From the NCBI RefSeq assembly GCF_014204815.1, contig NZ_JACHMC010000001.1, forward strand, positions 806,001-870,000: DNA of 64,000 nucleotides. The letters are read 5' to 3'. Of this stretch, positions 1 through 16,498 are shown in pieces. The stretch's first letter is position 1; each line of letters opens with the position of its first letter. Under the pieces are notes generated by a model, which was not told the origin of the DNA, did not search any database, and saw nothing but the letters and a program-made list of their open reading frames with translations. Origin of the DNA: Micrococcus flavus (GTDB lineage Bacteria; Actinomycetota; Actinomycetes; Actinomycetales; Micrococcaceae). Made by a program: the position numbers and the translations under genes.

Positions 1-624
1 CGCGCCCTCACCCGCGAGGCCGGGGCCCTCATGATCCTGGACGAGGTCCAGTCCGGCATGGGCCGCACCGGCACCTGGTTCGGCTTCCAGAACCCCTCCG
101 TGACCGGCTCGGATGACCCCGTGCTGCCGGACGCCTTCACCCTGGCCAAGGGCCTGGGCGGCGGCGTGCCGATCGGCGCCCTGGTGTGCGTCGGCCCCGA
201 GGTGTCCGGTCTGCTTTCGGCGGGCCAGCACGGCACCACCTTCGGCGGCAACCCGCTGGCCACCGCCGCGGGGCTGGCCGTCCTGGAGACGATCCGCTCC
301 GAGGGCCTGCTCGAGCACGTGCGGGCCGCCGGCGAGCGCGCCGCGAAGCTGCTGGCCGACCTGCCCGAGGTGGCCGCCGTGCGCGCCCACGGGCTATGGA
401 TCGGCGTGGACCTCGCCGCGCCGCGCGGCCCCGTGCCCGATGGCGGACTGGCGCCCGCCGTCGTCGCCGCGGGCCTCGAGGCGGGCTGGATCCTCAACGC
501 CACGGGCCCGGACACCCTGCGCCTGGCCCCGCCTCTCATCATCGCGGCCGAGGATCTGGAGCGGTTCGTCGAGCTGCTGCCCGCCCTCGTGGCCGCCGCC
601 ACCACCGAAGGAGACCCCTCGTGA
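1..624 (+). CDS. argD: acetylornithine aminotransferase, C-terminal part
   Basis: This is the C-terminal half of a class III PLP-dependent aminotransferase; the reading frame is open from base 1, so the N-terminus lies outside the window. It makes N-acetylornithine in arginine biosynthesis. The motif [13 protein letters not shown] near the start carries the Asp that contacts the PLP ring nitrogen. [15 protein letters not shown] contains the Lys that forms the Schiff base, and [14 protein letters not shown] follows, as in ArgD proteins. The stop TGA overlaps the GTG start of argF (GTGA), so the two are translationally coupled. Its place ahead of argF and argR favours ArgD over GabT or other ornithine-type aminotransferases. 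Confidence 0.93.
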   Translation, partial: RALTREAGALMILDEVQSGMGRTGTWFGFQNPSVTGSDDPVLPDAFTLAKGLGGGVPIGALVCVGPEVSGLLSAGQHGTTFGGNPLATAAGLAVLETIRSEGLLEHVRAAGERAAKLLADLPEVAAVRAHGLWIGVDLAAPRGPVPDGGLAPAVVAAGLEAGWILNATGPDTLRLAPPLIIAAEDLERFVELLPALVAAATTEGDPS

Positions 625-1595
625 CCCCCGCCCCGACCCCCGCCCCCGCCGCCGTGCGCCACTTCCTCGTGGACACGGACCTCACCCCGGGGGAGCAGAC
701 CGAGGTCCTGGACCTGGCCGCGCAGATGAAGACCGACCGGTTCGCGCACCGGCCGCTGGCCGGCCCCCGCACGGGCGTGGTGTTCTTCGACAAGACCTCC
801 ACGCGCACGCGCGTCTCGTTCGCGGCCGGCATCGCCGAGCTCGGCGGCAGCCCCCTGATCGTGAACCCGGGGGAGTCGCAGCTGGGCCACAAGGAGTCCG
901 TGGCGGACACCGCCCGCGTGCTCGAGCGCATGGTCGGGATCATCGTGTGGCGCACGTTCGCCCAGTCCGGCCTCGAGGAGATGGCCGCCCACTCCCGCGT
1001 GCCGGTCGTCAACGCCCTGAGCGACGACTACCACCCGTGCCAGATCCTCGCCGACCTGCTCACCGTCCGCGAGCACCTGGGCGGCACGCAGGGCCGCGTG
1101 CTGGCCTACCTCGGGGACGCCGCGAACAACATGGCCCACTCCTACCTGCTGGGCTGCGCCACGGCGGGCATGCACGTGCGCATCGCCGGGCCCGCCGGGC
1201 ACCTGCCGGCCGAGCACGTGGTGGCGGCGGCGCGGGAGCGGGCCGCCGAGACCGGCGGCTCGGTCCTGGTGACCACGGACGCGGCGGAGGCGCTGGACGG
1301 CGCCGACGTCGTCGTGACGGACACGTGGGTCTCCATGGGCCAGGAGGACGAGAAGGAGGCGCGCCTGGCCCTGTTCCGGGACTACCAGGTGGACGCGGCC
1401 GCCATGGCCCGCGCGGGGAGCGACGCGATCTTCCTGCACTGCCTGCCTGCGTACCGCGGCTACGAGGTGAGCGCGGAGGTGATCGACGGCCCGCAGTCCG
1501 TGGTGTTCGACGAGGCCGAGAACCGCCTGCACGCCCAGAAGGCGCTGATGGCCTGGCTGCTCTACCGCTCCGGCCTCGCCGAGGATCCGCGCTGA
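621..1595 (+). CDS. argF: ornithine carbamoyltransferase
   Basis: It transfers the carbamoyl group from carbamoyl phosphate to ornithine, giving citrulline in the cytoplasm. The product is 324 residues, the usual size. The carbamoyl-phosphate loop STRTR is near residue 58, HPCQ near 137, and the ornithine-loop motif HCLP near 271. GTG at 621 is chosen because it overlaps the argD stop and places the protein just ahead of the conserved [11 protein letters not shown] start; the frame is open far upstream but that sequence only shadows argD. It belongs to the argD-argF-argR operon and ends one base into the argR start. Confidence 0.96.
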   Translation: MTPAPTPAPAAVRHFLVDTDLTPGEQTEVLDLAAQMKTDRFAHRPLAGPRTGVVFFDKTSTRTRVSFAAGIAELGGSPLIVNPGESQLGHKESVADTARVLERMVGIIVWRTFAQSGLEEMAAHSRVPVVNALSDDYHPCQILADLLTVREHLGGTQGRVLAYLGDAANNMAHSYLLGCATAGMHVRIAGPAGHLPAEHVVAAARERAAETGGSVLVTTDAAEALDGADVVVTDTWVSMGQEDEKEARLALFRDYQVDAAAMARAGSDAIFLHCLPAYRGYEVSAEVIDGPQSVVFDEAENRLHAQKALMAWLLYRSGLAEDPR

Positions 1596-2083
1596 TGGCG
1601 GTCCCCACCACCAAGACGGCCCGGCAGGCGGCCATCCGGGAGATCCTGGCCACGCGCGGCATCCGGTCCCAGGCCGAGCTCTCGGACGCCCTGGGCGACC
1701 GCGGGCTCTCCGTCACGCAGGGCACGCTCTCGCGCGACCTCGTGGACCTCGGCGCCGTGCGGACGCGCGGGCCCGGGGGGATGGTCTACGCGCTGCCCGC
1801 CGAGGGCGACGACGGCGCCCTGCCCGGCCGCGGCTCCGACGCCCAGCTCAGCCGGCTGTCCAGCATGGCCCGGGAGCTGCTGATATCCGCCGAGCCCACG
1901 GAGAACCTCGTGGTGCTGCACACCCCGCCCGGGGCCGCGCAGTTCCTCGCCAGTGTCATCGACCAGGCGCGCGTGGAGAACGTCATGGGCACCATCGCGG
2001 GCGACGACACCATCCTCCTCATCGCCGCCGGCAGCGCGCACGCCCCGGGCGTGGCCGCCCACCTGCTGGCGCTCACCGGCTGA
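1595..2083 (+). CDS. argR: arginine repressor ArgR
   Basis: Arginine-responsive repressor of 162 residues. The N-terminal winged helix (roughly residues 5-70) has the ArgR pattern: RQAAIREIL, SQAELSDALG, then VTQGTLSRDL for the recognition helix. The C-terminal domain (about 85-160) carries the oligomerisation and arginine-binding motif GTIAGDDTILLIA. Its ATG overlaps the argF stop by one base, so it is co-translated with the genes it controls. A palindromic ARG box sits 1.4 kb downstream over the argG promoter and is the likely target. A strong hairpin follows its stop codon. Confidence 0.95.
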   Translation: MAVPTTKTARQAAIREILATRGIRSQAELSDALGDRGLSVTQGTLSRDLVDLGAVRTRGPGGMVYALPAEGDDGALPGRGSDAQLSRLSSMARELLISAEPTENLVVLHTPPGAAQFLASVIDQARVENVMGTIAGDDTILLIAAGSAHAPGVAAHLLALTG

Positions 2084-2130
2084 CCCGGCCGCCGGCCGAC
2101 AGGCGGGTCCACACGCTCCCCCGTGCGCAC

Positions 2131-2166
2131 GGAACGGCCCCCGACCATCAGGTCGGGGGCCGTTCC
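2131..2166. terminator. bidirectional terminator between argR and rpf
   Basis: A perfect 16-bp inverted repeat (2131-2146 and 2151-2166) encloses a 4-base loop ATCA. It lies between the convergent argR and rpf genes, 47 bases after argR and 27 bases after the rpf stop. There is no U tract, which is normal for GC-rich actinobacterial terminators. Confidence 0.8.
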
Positions 2167-2193
2167 AGGCGGTCAGGGGACCGCGGGAGGTGA

Positions 2194-2916
2194 TCAGGCG
2201 ACGGGGAGGACGAGCTCCTGGCCAATGTAGATGAGCGACGGATCGTCGATGATGTCCTGGTTGGCCTCGTAGAGGGCCTGCCAGCCGCCCTGCACGTCGT
2301 GCTTCTTGGCGAGCTTCCACAGCGAGTCGCCCGGCTTCACGAAGACGGTGTCCTCGGCCCGGTCCAGCTCGGCGGCGTTCTTCTTGTTGGCCTTCTCGGC
2401 GGCGGCCAGCTCGGCCTTGGAGACCTTGGCGGCGGCGGCGGCGCGCTGGGCCTCGGCACGCTCGGCGGCACGCTCCTCCTCGGCGCGCTGCTCGGCGGCC
2501 CAGTCGGTGGTGGACTGGCGCTCGACCTTGGCCGCCGGAGCGGCGGCGTAGGCGTCGGGGGCGTTGTCAGCGCCGGAGAGCCCGAGCTTCTTGGAGCACG
2601 CGGGCCAGGCGCCCCAGCCCTGCAGGTCCTGGAGGATCTCGGCACGCTTGATCTGCTCGGCCTTGGAGGCGTGGTGCGGGTAGCCCTCGCCGCCGACGGC
2701 CTTCCAGGACGACAGCGTGAACTGCAGGCCGCCGTAGAAGCCGTTGCCGGTGTTGATGTCCCAGCGGTTGGTGGACTCGCAGGACGCGATGGCGTCCCAG
2801 GTCTCGACGGAGGCGGCCTGGGCCGGGGCGGCGAAGGCGGCGGCGGCGCCGGCCAGGGTCATGCCGGTCACGACGGAGGCGGTGGCACGGCGGGAGGAGG
2901 AGGAGAAGAGAGTCAT
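2194..2916 (-). CDS. rpf: resuscitation-promoting factor (secreted transglycosylase with LysM)
   Basis: Secreted peptidoglycan-cleaving protein that stimulates regrowth of dormant cells. The 240-residue product has a signal peptide (about 1-34, ending APAQA), the Rpf fold (35-112), an Ala/Glu-rich linker (about 130-187) and a LysM domain (190-238). The catalytic Glu is E47 in SCESTNRWDINTG; GNGFYGGLQFTLSSW and EGYPHHASKAEQIKRAEI closely match my recollection of M. luteus Rpf. ATG at 2916 is chosen because it begins the signal peptide; the frame is open further upstream but that part has no signal sequence. No good Shine-Dalgarno is seen. The gene sits on the opposite strand between argR and argG. 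Confidence 0.95.
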   Translation of the reverse strand: MTLFSSSSRRATASVVTGMTLAGAAAAFAAPAQAASVETWDAIASCESTNRWDINTGNGFYGGLQFTLSSWKAVGGEGYPHHASKAEQIKRAEILQDLQGWGAWPACSKKLGLSGADNAPDAYAAAPAAKVERQSTTDWAAEQRAEEERAAERAEAQRAAAAAKVSKAELAAAEKANKKNAAELDRAEDTVFVKPGDSLWKLAKKHDVQGGWQALYEANQDIIDDPSLIYIGQELVLPVA

Positions 2917-3456
2917 GATCGAAGAGAGGGGGTCGAGATCCCGTCTGCGGCCCACGCGGTGCGCGTTCCGTTCGGTCGTCCACTCCTTGGTCGGGTCAAA
3001 GTCTCCAGCGGGGCGGGACGACCCTAGACGGGCGCCCGATGGAGCTTCGGTTCGCGGTCCGATCGTCACGGGCCCTGAGGTGTCCTCGGCGCTCGGTAAC
3101 GGTTGGGTCACGAATCGGCTACGGGAGAGTCAACGCCGCGGCCGGGGGATCCGTCAAATCGGGGTGTGGATGGCGCAGTGAAACCCCCGCGCCGGGGGCG
3201 GTGGATGCGATTGTGTCCAGCCTGGAGGACCACTGGGTGGACAGATCGCCACTGCCAATCAACACATGATGCATACCGTCCAGTACCGGTGTGGAGACGT
3301 GGCTGCTCGGGCCGTCGTGATCCGTCGTGACATCGGGTGAGAGTGACAAGAACAACCAATGAATTGACTGTGATGCCGGGGGCGAGGACGACGGTGCAGG
3401 AGTCGGTGGGGGTGTCGCGCGCCAGGGGCCCGGCCCGCCGATCGATATTCGGTGCT
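2917..3456. other. intergenic region between rpf and argG
   Basis: This gap holds the rpf leader and upstream DNA. Apart from the candidate rpf -10 at 3021-3026, I find no ORF with coding character, tRNA or strong hairpin. Parts are less GC-rich than the surrounding genes, as expected for regulatory DNA. The c-di-AMP (ydaO) riboswitch that often precedes actinobacterial rpf genes was looked for and not recognised. Confidence 0.6.
3021..3026 (-). promoter_or_regulatory. candidate -10 of rpf
   Basis: On the minus strand the hexamer TAGGGT (plus ACCCTA) matches the actinobacterial TANNNT -10. It would give an rpf leader of about 98 bases. No clear -35 is visible, so the call is tentative. Confidence 0.4.
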
Positions 3457-3472
3457 TTGCATAGATATGCAA
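3457..3472. promoter_or_regulatory. ARG box (ArgR operator) at the argG promoter
   Basis: TTGCATAGATATGCAA is a perfect inverted repeat (TTGCATA, spacer GA, TATGCAA) resembling known ARG boxes. It overlaps the position expected for the -35 of the promoter whose -10 is TAGGAT at 3481-3486, so bound ArgR would block RNA polymerase. argR itself lies 1.4 kb upstream. Confidence 0.8.
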
Positions 3473-3480
3473 TGTTCGGC

Positions 3481-3486
3481 TAGGAT
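3481..3486 (+). promoter_or_regulatory. -10 element of argG
   Basis: TAGGAT fits the -10 consensus. TTGCAT at 3457-3462 is 18 bases upstream and can serve as the -35; it is also the left arm of the ARG box. The leader to the argG GTG would be about 80 bases. Confidence 0.65.
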
Positions 3487-3573
3487 CGACCTGACGCCCC
3501 CGCCGAAGTGGCCCGGTCGCCGCGCGAGCGGATCCCCGGCCTCACCGGCGCATCCGCACATAAGGAGAAGCTC

Positions 3574-6367
<2,794 letters not shown>

Positions 6368-6421
6368 CCGTGGCCCCGGTCCGGCCACCTGTCGGACACG
6401 CCGCGTTCATGTGACCGGATA

Positions 6422-6427
6422 TACGAT
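6422..6427 (+). promoter_or_regulatory. candidate -10 of the HelD-like helicase gene
   Basis: TACGAT within ATATACGATG fits TANNNT and lies about 70 bases before the helicase ATG. The -35 is not clear. Confidence 0.45.
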
Positions 6428-6497
6428 GGGTGGTCCCTTCCGCCCGGCGCGCCGCCTCCCAGGACGTGCCCCGATCCGCTCCCCGAGGTTCTCCCCG

Positions 6498-8780
6498 ATG
6501 ACCGACACCGTGTCCGCCCGTCAGTCGGAGCTCGAGCTGGAGCGGGAGCGCGTGGCCGTGCGGTACGCCCGCCTGGACGCGCTGCGGGCGGAGAAGGAGG
6601 AGCAGCTGCGCCGGGTCCGCCGGGACGGTCTGCAGGGGTCGGTGCAGAACCACTCGGAACGGGACGCCTTCGCCACGCTCTACGAGGACCGGCTGGCCCA
6701 GCTCACCGCGGTGGACGAGCGCCTCGTCTTCGGCCGTCTCGACCTCGACCCGGACGCCGAGGGCCACGTGGAGGAGCGCTACATCGGGCGCATCGGCCTC
6801 ACGGACGAGCACCAGGACCGACTCCTCGTGGACTGGCGGGCGCAGGAGGCCGGCGCCTTCTACCAGGCGACGGCGGCGCACCGCCAGGGCGTGGGCCGGC
6901 GTCGTCACCTGCTGCTGCGCGGCCGCGAGGTGCGCGACTTCGAGGACGACGTCCTCGATCCGCGGCTGCTCGAGGGCGGCCACGCCAGCCCGCAGGCGCA
7001 GGGGGCGCTGCTGGCGGCCGTGACGGCCACCCGCACCGGGCGGATGGGGGACATCGTGGCCACCATCCAGGCCGAGCAGGACGAGGTGATCCGCGCGGAC
7101 ACCTCGGGCGCGCTCGTGGTGCAGGGCGGTCCGGGCACCGGCAAGACAGCCGTGGCGCTGCACCGCGCCGCCTACCTGCTCTACACCCACCGGGACCGGC
7201 TCGCGAAGTCGGGCGTGCTGGTGGTGGGACCCTCGGACGCGTTCATGCGGTACATCGAGCGCGTCCTGCCCTCCCTCGGCGAGACCGGCGTCGTGATGGC
7301 GTCCCTCGGCACCCTCATGCCCGGGGTGCACGCGACCCCGGAGCGCTCCGCCCGTGCGGCGGAGGTCAAGGGCCGGCGGGAGATGGCCGAGGTGGTGGCG
7401 CACGCCGTCGCCCAGCGCCAGCGTCTGCTCGTGGAGACGCGCCAGGTGGACATCGAGGGGACCACGGTCAAGCTCAAGCCGGCCATGGTGCGCCGGGCGC
7501 GGGATCGGGCCCGGGCCACGGGCAAGCCCCACAACGAGGCCCGCGTGACGTTCGTCAAGATCCTCGTCCGCGAGCTCGCGGACAAGCTCAAGAAGAAGCT
7601 GGAGATGTCCTCGGGCGTCCCGGTCCAGCGGGACCTGCTGCTGGAGGACGTGCGGACCTCCCGGGACGTGCGGATCGCGCTCAACCTCTGCTGGATGCCG
7701 CTCACCCCGCAGAAGCTGGTGGGGGACCTGCTGACCCGGGAGCCCCTGCTGCGGGCCGCCGCGCCGTGGCTGTCGGACGACGACGTGGCCGCCCTCCTGC
7801 GCACGGATCCCGACGCCTGGACCGAGGCCGACGTGCCGCTGCTGGACGAGGCGGCGGTGCTGCTCGGCGAGCTCGAGGCGCCGCGTCGCGTGGGCGAGTC
7901 CGACGCCCAGCACCAGCGCAACCTGGAGAACGCGCGGGCGTCCCTGGAGAACATGCACCAGACCCTGTTCGAGATGGGGGTGGACGGCGTGGTGGACGCG
8001 GAGCAGCTGGCCGCCGCGAACGAGGTGCGCGGGGTGCGCCGCAGCACCGCCGAGCAGGCCGCGCACGACCGCACCTGGACCTTCGGCCATGTGGTGGTGG
8101 ACGAGGCGCAGGAGCTCTCCCCGATGCAGTGGCGCCTCCTGGCCCGGCGCTGCCCGCTGAAGTCGTTCACGGTGGTGGGGGACATCGCCCAGGCCTCCCG
8201 TCGGGCCGGCGCCCGCTCGTGGCAGGAGGTGCTGGCCCCGGAGTTCGGCGACCGCGTGCGTCTCGAGGAGCTCACGGTGAACTACCGCTCGCCGGCCCGG
8301 ATCACCCGCTGGGCCGCGCAGGTGGCGCGGGCCGCCGGACTCGAGATCAGCACCCCGGAGGCCGTGCGCGAGGGCGAGCACGCCCCGGAGCTGACGGTCG
8401 TCCCGGGGGCGTCCGTCACCGAGCTCGCCGTGGCCGCCGTGGAGGCGGAGCGTGCCCGCGTGCCCGAGGGGCTCCTCGCGGTGATCGTCCCCGTGGACGA
8501 CGTCGCCGCGCACCTGGACGCGCAACGCGCCCGCTGGGGGGAGCGCGCCGACCGCACGCCGGTGCCCGGGGTCGAGGTCGTCGTCGTCACGGCCCGGGAG
8601 ACGAAGGGCCTCGAGTTCGACTGCGTGGTGCTCGTCTCCCCGGAGCGCATCGTGGCGGACGCCGAGGGCGTGGTGGGCGACCTCTACGTGGCCCTGACCC
8701 GCTGCACGCAGTCCGTCCGCGTGGTCAGCGCCGCCGCGGAGGCGGAGCTGCCCGCGGGCCTGGTGCCCGTCCCCGCCTGA
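6498..8780 (+). CDS. HelD-like superfamily 1 helicase (RNA polymerase recycling)
   Basis: A 760-residue UvrD/Rep-type ATPase of the HelD family. The coiled-coil N-terminus (about 1-60) is the arm that in HelD enters the RNA polymerase secondary channel. Walker A GGPGTGKTA is near residue 210, Walker B VVVDEAQELSP near 530, and motif VI (VALTRCTQ) is near the end. Known HelD proteins release RNA polymerase stalled on DNA, and some actinobacterial members (HelR) lower rifampicin sensitivity. ATG at 6498 follows GAGG by a short spacing; an in-frame ATG at 6426 overlaps the candidate -10 and is rejected. A true DNA helicase role is possible but the N-terminal arm favours HelD. Confidence 0.85.
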   Translation: MTDTVSARQSELELERERVAVRYARLDALRAEKEEQLRRVRRDGLQGSVQNHSERDAFATLYEDRLAQLTAVDERLVFGRLDLDPDAEGHVEERYIGRIGLTDEHQDRLLVDWRAQEAGAFYQATAAHRQGVGRRRHLLLRGREVRDFEDDVLDPRLLEGGHASPQAQGALLAAVTATRTGRMGDIVATIQAEQDEVIRADTSGALVVQGGPGTGKTAVALHRAAYLLYTHRDRLAKSGVLVVGPSDAFMRYIERVLPSLGETGVVMASLGTLMPGVHATPERSARAAEVKGRREMAEVVAHAVAQRQRLLVETRQVDIEGTTVKLKPAMVRRARDRARATGKPHNEARVTFVKILVRELADKLKKKLEMSSGVPVQRDLLLEDVRTSRDVRIALNLCWMPLTPQKLVGDLLTREPLLRAAAPWLSDDDVAALLRTDPDAWTEADVPLLDEAAVLLGELEAPRRVGESDAQHQRNLENARASLENMHQTLFEMGVDGVVDAEQLAAANEVRGVRRSTAEQAAHDRTWTFGHVVVDEAQELSPMQWRLLARRCPLKSFTVVGDIAQASRRAGARSWQEVLAPEFGDRVRLEELTVNYRSPARITRWAAQVARAAGLEISTPEAVREGEHAPELTVVPGASVTELAVAAVEAERARVPEGLLAVIVPVDDVAAHLDAQRARWGERADRTPVPGVEVVVVTARETKGLEFDCVVLVSPERIVADAEGVVGDLYVALTRCTQSVRVVSAAAEAELPAGLVPVPA

Positions 8781-8788
8781 GCGGCTGT

Positions 8789-8820
8789 GCCGGCGTCGTG
8801 CCGGAGAGGACGACGCCGGC
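8789..8820 (+). terminator. terminator after the helicase gene
   Basis: A 10-bp perfect inverted repeat (8789-8798 and 8811-8820) with a 12-base loop begins 8 bases after the stop codon. Confidence 0.6.
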
Positions 8821-8855
8821 CCGCGCGTCCTCGCGCGCCCGATGGTGGCGCTCGG

Positions 8856-8861
8856 TAGGCT
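8856..8861 (+). promoter_or_regulatory. -10 of tyrS, leaderless arrangement
   Basis: TAGGCT ends exactly six bases before the GTG start at 8868. Transcription would begin at or next to the start codon, and no Shine-Dalgarno is present. Confidence 0.6.
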
Positions 8862-8867
8862 GAGCGG

Positions 8868-10226
8868 GTGGCAGCTGAGACCGAACCCCGAGCAGAGCGC
8901 CTGCACGCGCAGGCGAACGACCCCTCCTTCGAGAACGTGTGGCAGGAGCTGACGTGGCGTGGCCTGGTCCACGTGTCCACCGATCCGGCCGCGCTCGAGG
9001 AGGCGCTGGCGGGGGAGCCGATCAGCTGCTACTGCGGCTTCGACCCGACCGCGCCGTCCCTGCACCTGGGGCACCTCGTCCAGCTGCTGCTCATGCGGCG
9101 CCTCCAGCTGGCCGGTCACCGACCGGTGGCGCTCGTCGGCGGGGCGACGGGACTGATCGGCGACCCGCGGCAGACCTCCGAGCGTGTGCTGAACTCCCGT
9201 GAGGTCGTGCAGGAGTGGGTCGACTCGCTGCGGGCACAGATCGAGCCCTACCTCTCCTTCGAGGGGGACAACGCCGCGCGGATGGTGAACAACCTGGACT
9301 GGACCGCCCAGATGTCCGCGCTCGACTTCCTCCGCGAGGTCGGGAAGAACTTCCGCGTGGGCACCATGGTGAAGAAGGAGATCGTCGCCAAGCGACTGCA
9401 CTCGGAGGAGGGCATCTCCTACACCGAGTTTTCCTACCAGGTGCTGCAGGGCAACGACTACCTGGAGCTGTACCGGCGGCACGGCGTGACGCTGCAGTCC
9501 GGCGGCTCGGACCAGTGGGGCAACCTGACCTCCGGCACCGAGCTGGTGCGGAAGGTGGAGGGGGCGCACGTGCATGCGCTGGGGACGCCGCTGATCACCA
9601 ATGCTGACGGCACCAAGTTCGGCAAGTCGGAGGGGAACGCGATCTGGCTGGACGCGGCCATGTGCTCGCCGTACGCCTTCTACCAGTTCTGGCTCAACAC
9701 CGCCGACGCCGACGTGGTGGACCGGCTCAAGGTGTTCACCTTCCTGACCCGTGCCGAGATCGAGGAGTACGCACGGAAGGTGGCGGAGGAGCCCTTCCGC
9801 CGCGAGGCCCAGAAGCGCCTGGCGTGGGAGGTGACTTCCCTGGCCCACGGCGAGGAGGCCACCCGGAAGGTGATCGACGCGTCCGCGGCCGTGTTCGGCG
9901 GGGGAGACCTCGCCGAGGTCGACGGCGAGGTGCTGGCCGCCGTGCTCGCCGAGCTGCCCCAGGCGGACCGCACCCAGTGGTCGGGGGAGGGGGACGGCGT
10001 CAGCGCGATCGAGCTGCTCGTGTCCACGGGCCTGGTGTCCTCGAAGTCGGAGGCCCGTCGGACCGTCAAGGAGGGCGGCGCCTCGGTGAACAACGTGAAG
10101 GTGCAGGACCCGGAGAAGGTCTACACACGGGAGGACGCCCTGGCCGGCCGACACCTGCTGGTTCGCCGTGGCAAGAAGAACATGGCGGCCGCCGATCTGA
10201 CGGGCCTGGGGGAGGACGAGGGCTGA
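8868..10226 (+). CDS. tyrS: tyrosyl-tRNA synthetase
   Basis: Class I aminoacyl-tRNA synthetase that charges tRNA-Tyr; 452 residues. The HIGH-type motif is HLGH at residues 66-69 and the KMSKS-type motif is KFGKS near residue 250. A C-terminal S4-like RNA-binding region (SIELLVSTGLVSSKSEARRTV and ASVNNVKV) follows, as in bacterial TyrRS. GTG at 8868 lies six bases after a TAGGCT hexamer, which suggests a leaderless transcript. The rRNA operon begins downstream; in Mycobacterium the tyrS neighbourhood continues directly with the homologues found here at 16.5 kb. Confidence 0.96.
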   Translation: MAAETEPRAERLHAQANDPSFENVWQELTWRGLVHVSTDPAALEEALAGEPISCYCGFDPTAPSLHLGHLVQLLLMRRLQLAGHRPVALVGGATGLIGDPRQTSERVLNSREVVQEWVDSLRAQIEPYLSFEGDNAARMVNNLDWTAQMSALDFLREVGKNFRVGTMVKKEIVAKRLHSEEGISYTEFSYQVLQGNDYLELYRRHGVTLQSGGSDQWGNLTSGTELVRKVEGAHVHALGTPLITNADGTKFGKSEGNAIWLDAAMCSPYAFYQFWLNTADADVVDRLKVFTFLTRAEIEEYARKVAEEPFRREAQKRLAWEVTSLAHGEEATRKVIDASAAVFGGGDLAEVDGEVLAAVLAELPQADRTQWSGEGDGVSAIELLVSTGLVSSKSEARRTVKEGGASVNNVKVQDPEKVYTREDALAGRHLLVRRGKKNMAAADLTGLGEDEG

Positions 10227-10284
10227 GTGTGACCCACCTCATGGCGGTGTCCTGTCGGTGAACGCCGCCACCAGGTCCCTCTCG

Positions 10285-10324
10285 AGGCCGCGGGATCCGT
10301 GTGGACATGCGGATCTCGGGGCCG
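10285..10324 (+). terminator. candidate terminator after tyrS
   Basis: An imperfect stem built around GGGATCCG and CGGATCTC, flanked by GGCC on both sides, lies about 60 bases after the tyrS stop. The pairing contains a G-U pair and a bulge, so the call is moderate. Confidence 0.45.
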
Positions 10325-10348
10325 TCGTCGTCTGAGGGCACCCTCGAT

Positions 10349-10378
10349 TTGGTGTGGCGGCCGGAGGGTGTGTAGAGT
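10349..10378 (+). promoter_or_regulatory. candidate upstream rrn promoter
   Basis: TTGGTG (10349-10354) and TAGAGT (10373-10378) are 18 bases apart. This is weaker than the two promoters downstream and would add over 570 bases of leader. Confidence 0.4.
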
Positions 10379-10617
10379 TCTTTCTCGTGCTGAGGCGCGG
10401 TCCGGTGACACGGGCGGCGCGGTGAGCAGCCCACAGGCTAGAGAATCTGGCGCATGATCGCAGTCCTTCTGGCAGGGTTCACCACGGCATCCGGTTCCTT
10501 CCTTTGGGATGGGAGCGGTATTCCTGAAGAGATGATCTGGTTCAACTGGCTGGGATCGTGTGGGAGGGTCTGATGGCCCACTGATGTGAACAGCTGGTGT
10601 CGACTGCGGAAACGGAG

Positions 10618-10645
10618 TTGACACGGATCGTGAACGTGGTAAGGT
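10618..10645 (+). promoter_or_regulatory. rrn promoter P1
   Basis: A perfect -35 TTGACA (10618-10623) is followed after 16 bases by TAAGGT (10640-10645). It stands about 300 bases before 16S rRNA. Confidence 0.75.
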
Positions 10646-10698
10646 TATGAAGCCTTCCGATGACGGATCACGGTTCGAGATCGATCCCGGTGACGGGG

Positions 10699-10727
10699 TT
10701 GACAGTGTGAATCAGATGGTCTAGGCT
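10699..10727 (+). promoter_or_regulatory. rrn promoter P2
   Basis: TTGACA (10699-10704) and TAGGCT (10722-10727) are separated by exactly 17 bases, the best promoter match in the window. It lies about 225 bases before 16S rRNA and forms a tandem with P1. Confidence 0.85.
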
Positions 10728-10786
10728 GGAGAAGTTGCTCCGGAGCGAAACGCCGCGAATGAGCGGTGCTGAAGCCGGCAGCGTCT

Positions 10787-10812
10787 GCTGTTTGAGAACT
10801 CAATAGTGTGCC
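10787..10812 (+). promoter_or_regulatory. rrn leader antitermination-type element
   Basis: The leader contains TGTTTGAGAACTCAATAGTG, and a near copy (TGTTTGAGAACTGTATAGTG) lies in the 16S-23S spacer at 12757-12776. Recurrence before both large rRNA genes is what rrn boxA/nut-type antitermination and processing signals show in actinobacteria. Confidence 0.55.
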
Positions 10813-10951
10813 AAGTTTTTTGATGCCAATTGTTTTAACACATTGGTTGACCAGCGTGCCCGCACCCCCGTGCGATGTGCACCTGGTCCGCCAGGTAATC
10901 GAATGGATGTCCTGATGGTTATTTCCGGCCGTCGGGGTGTCGTTCTGTAAT

Positions 10952-15996
<5,045 letters not shown>

Positions 15997-16199
15997 ACAT
16001 CATTTCTTCTCACTGCCTCTGGTGGGAAGGGTTCGGGGTGTTCGCGTCCACTGTGCGGTTGTCTGATTGCAGCCCCACGCCAGGGTTACCGTGTGTGGTA
16101 GTGTTGGTGTGGTTGATAAGTGAATGAGTGTGCCACTTGTTGTGGCTCTCGCAGGTTTCCCGCGGGTCCTGGTGTTTTTGGGGTGTGGTTGGGGTGAGG

Positions 16200-16318
16200 G
16201 TTACGGCGGTCATAGCGTGGGGGAAACGCCCGGTTCCATTCCGAACCCGGAAGCTAAGGCCCACAGCGCCGATGGTACTGCAACCGGGAGGTTGTGGGAG
16301 AGTAGGTCGCCGCCGGAC
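16200..16318 (+). rRNA. rrf: 5S ribosomal RNA
   Basis: A 5S rRNA of about 119 bases. It contains GGGAAACGCCCGGTTCCATT and CCGAACCCGGAAGCTAAG, and its ends TTACGGCGGTCATAGC and GTCGCCGCCGGAC pair as the terminal stem. The roughly 200-base 23S-5S spacer before it shows no tRNA. Confidence 0.95.
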
Positions 16319-16337
16319 ATTCTTTGATAGAGGGTTG

Positions 16338-16366
16338 AGGCCCCACACCGTTCTGGTGTGGGGCCT
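16338..16366 (+). terminator. rrn operon terminator
   Basis: A perfect 12-bp stem (16338-16349 and 16355-16366) with loop GTTCT follows 5S rRNA by about 20 bases, closing the rrn operon. Confidence 0.85.
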
Positions 16367-16419
16367 CCCCGCGTTGATGGGCCGTTTCGCGGATCTGCGG
16401 GTGTCAGCAGGTGGCCCGG

Positions 16420-16425
16420 TAGGCT
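16420..16425 (+). promoter_or_regulatory. -10 upstream of the TPR-protein operon
   Basis: TAGGCT lies 74 bases before the ATG at 16499. With the rrn terminator just upstream, it is the likely start of the 16.5-19.4 kb operon. Confidence 0.55.
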
Positions 16426-16498
16426 GATCCGCGCATCTCCGTGCGGGCGTCTGTGGGAGCCACAGAGCCGCGAACCCCGTTCCCGATGGAAGGACACC

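Noticed and set aside
2917-3300. ydaO/c-di-AMP riboswitch before rpf
   Set aside because: The expected conserved blocks could not be recognised by eye; recorded as a finding to test instead of a feature.
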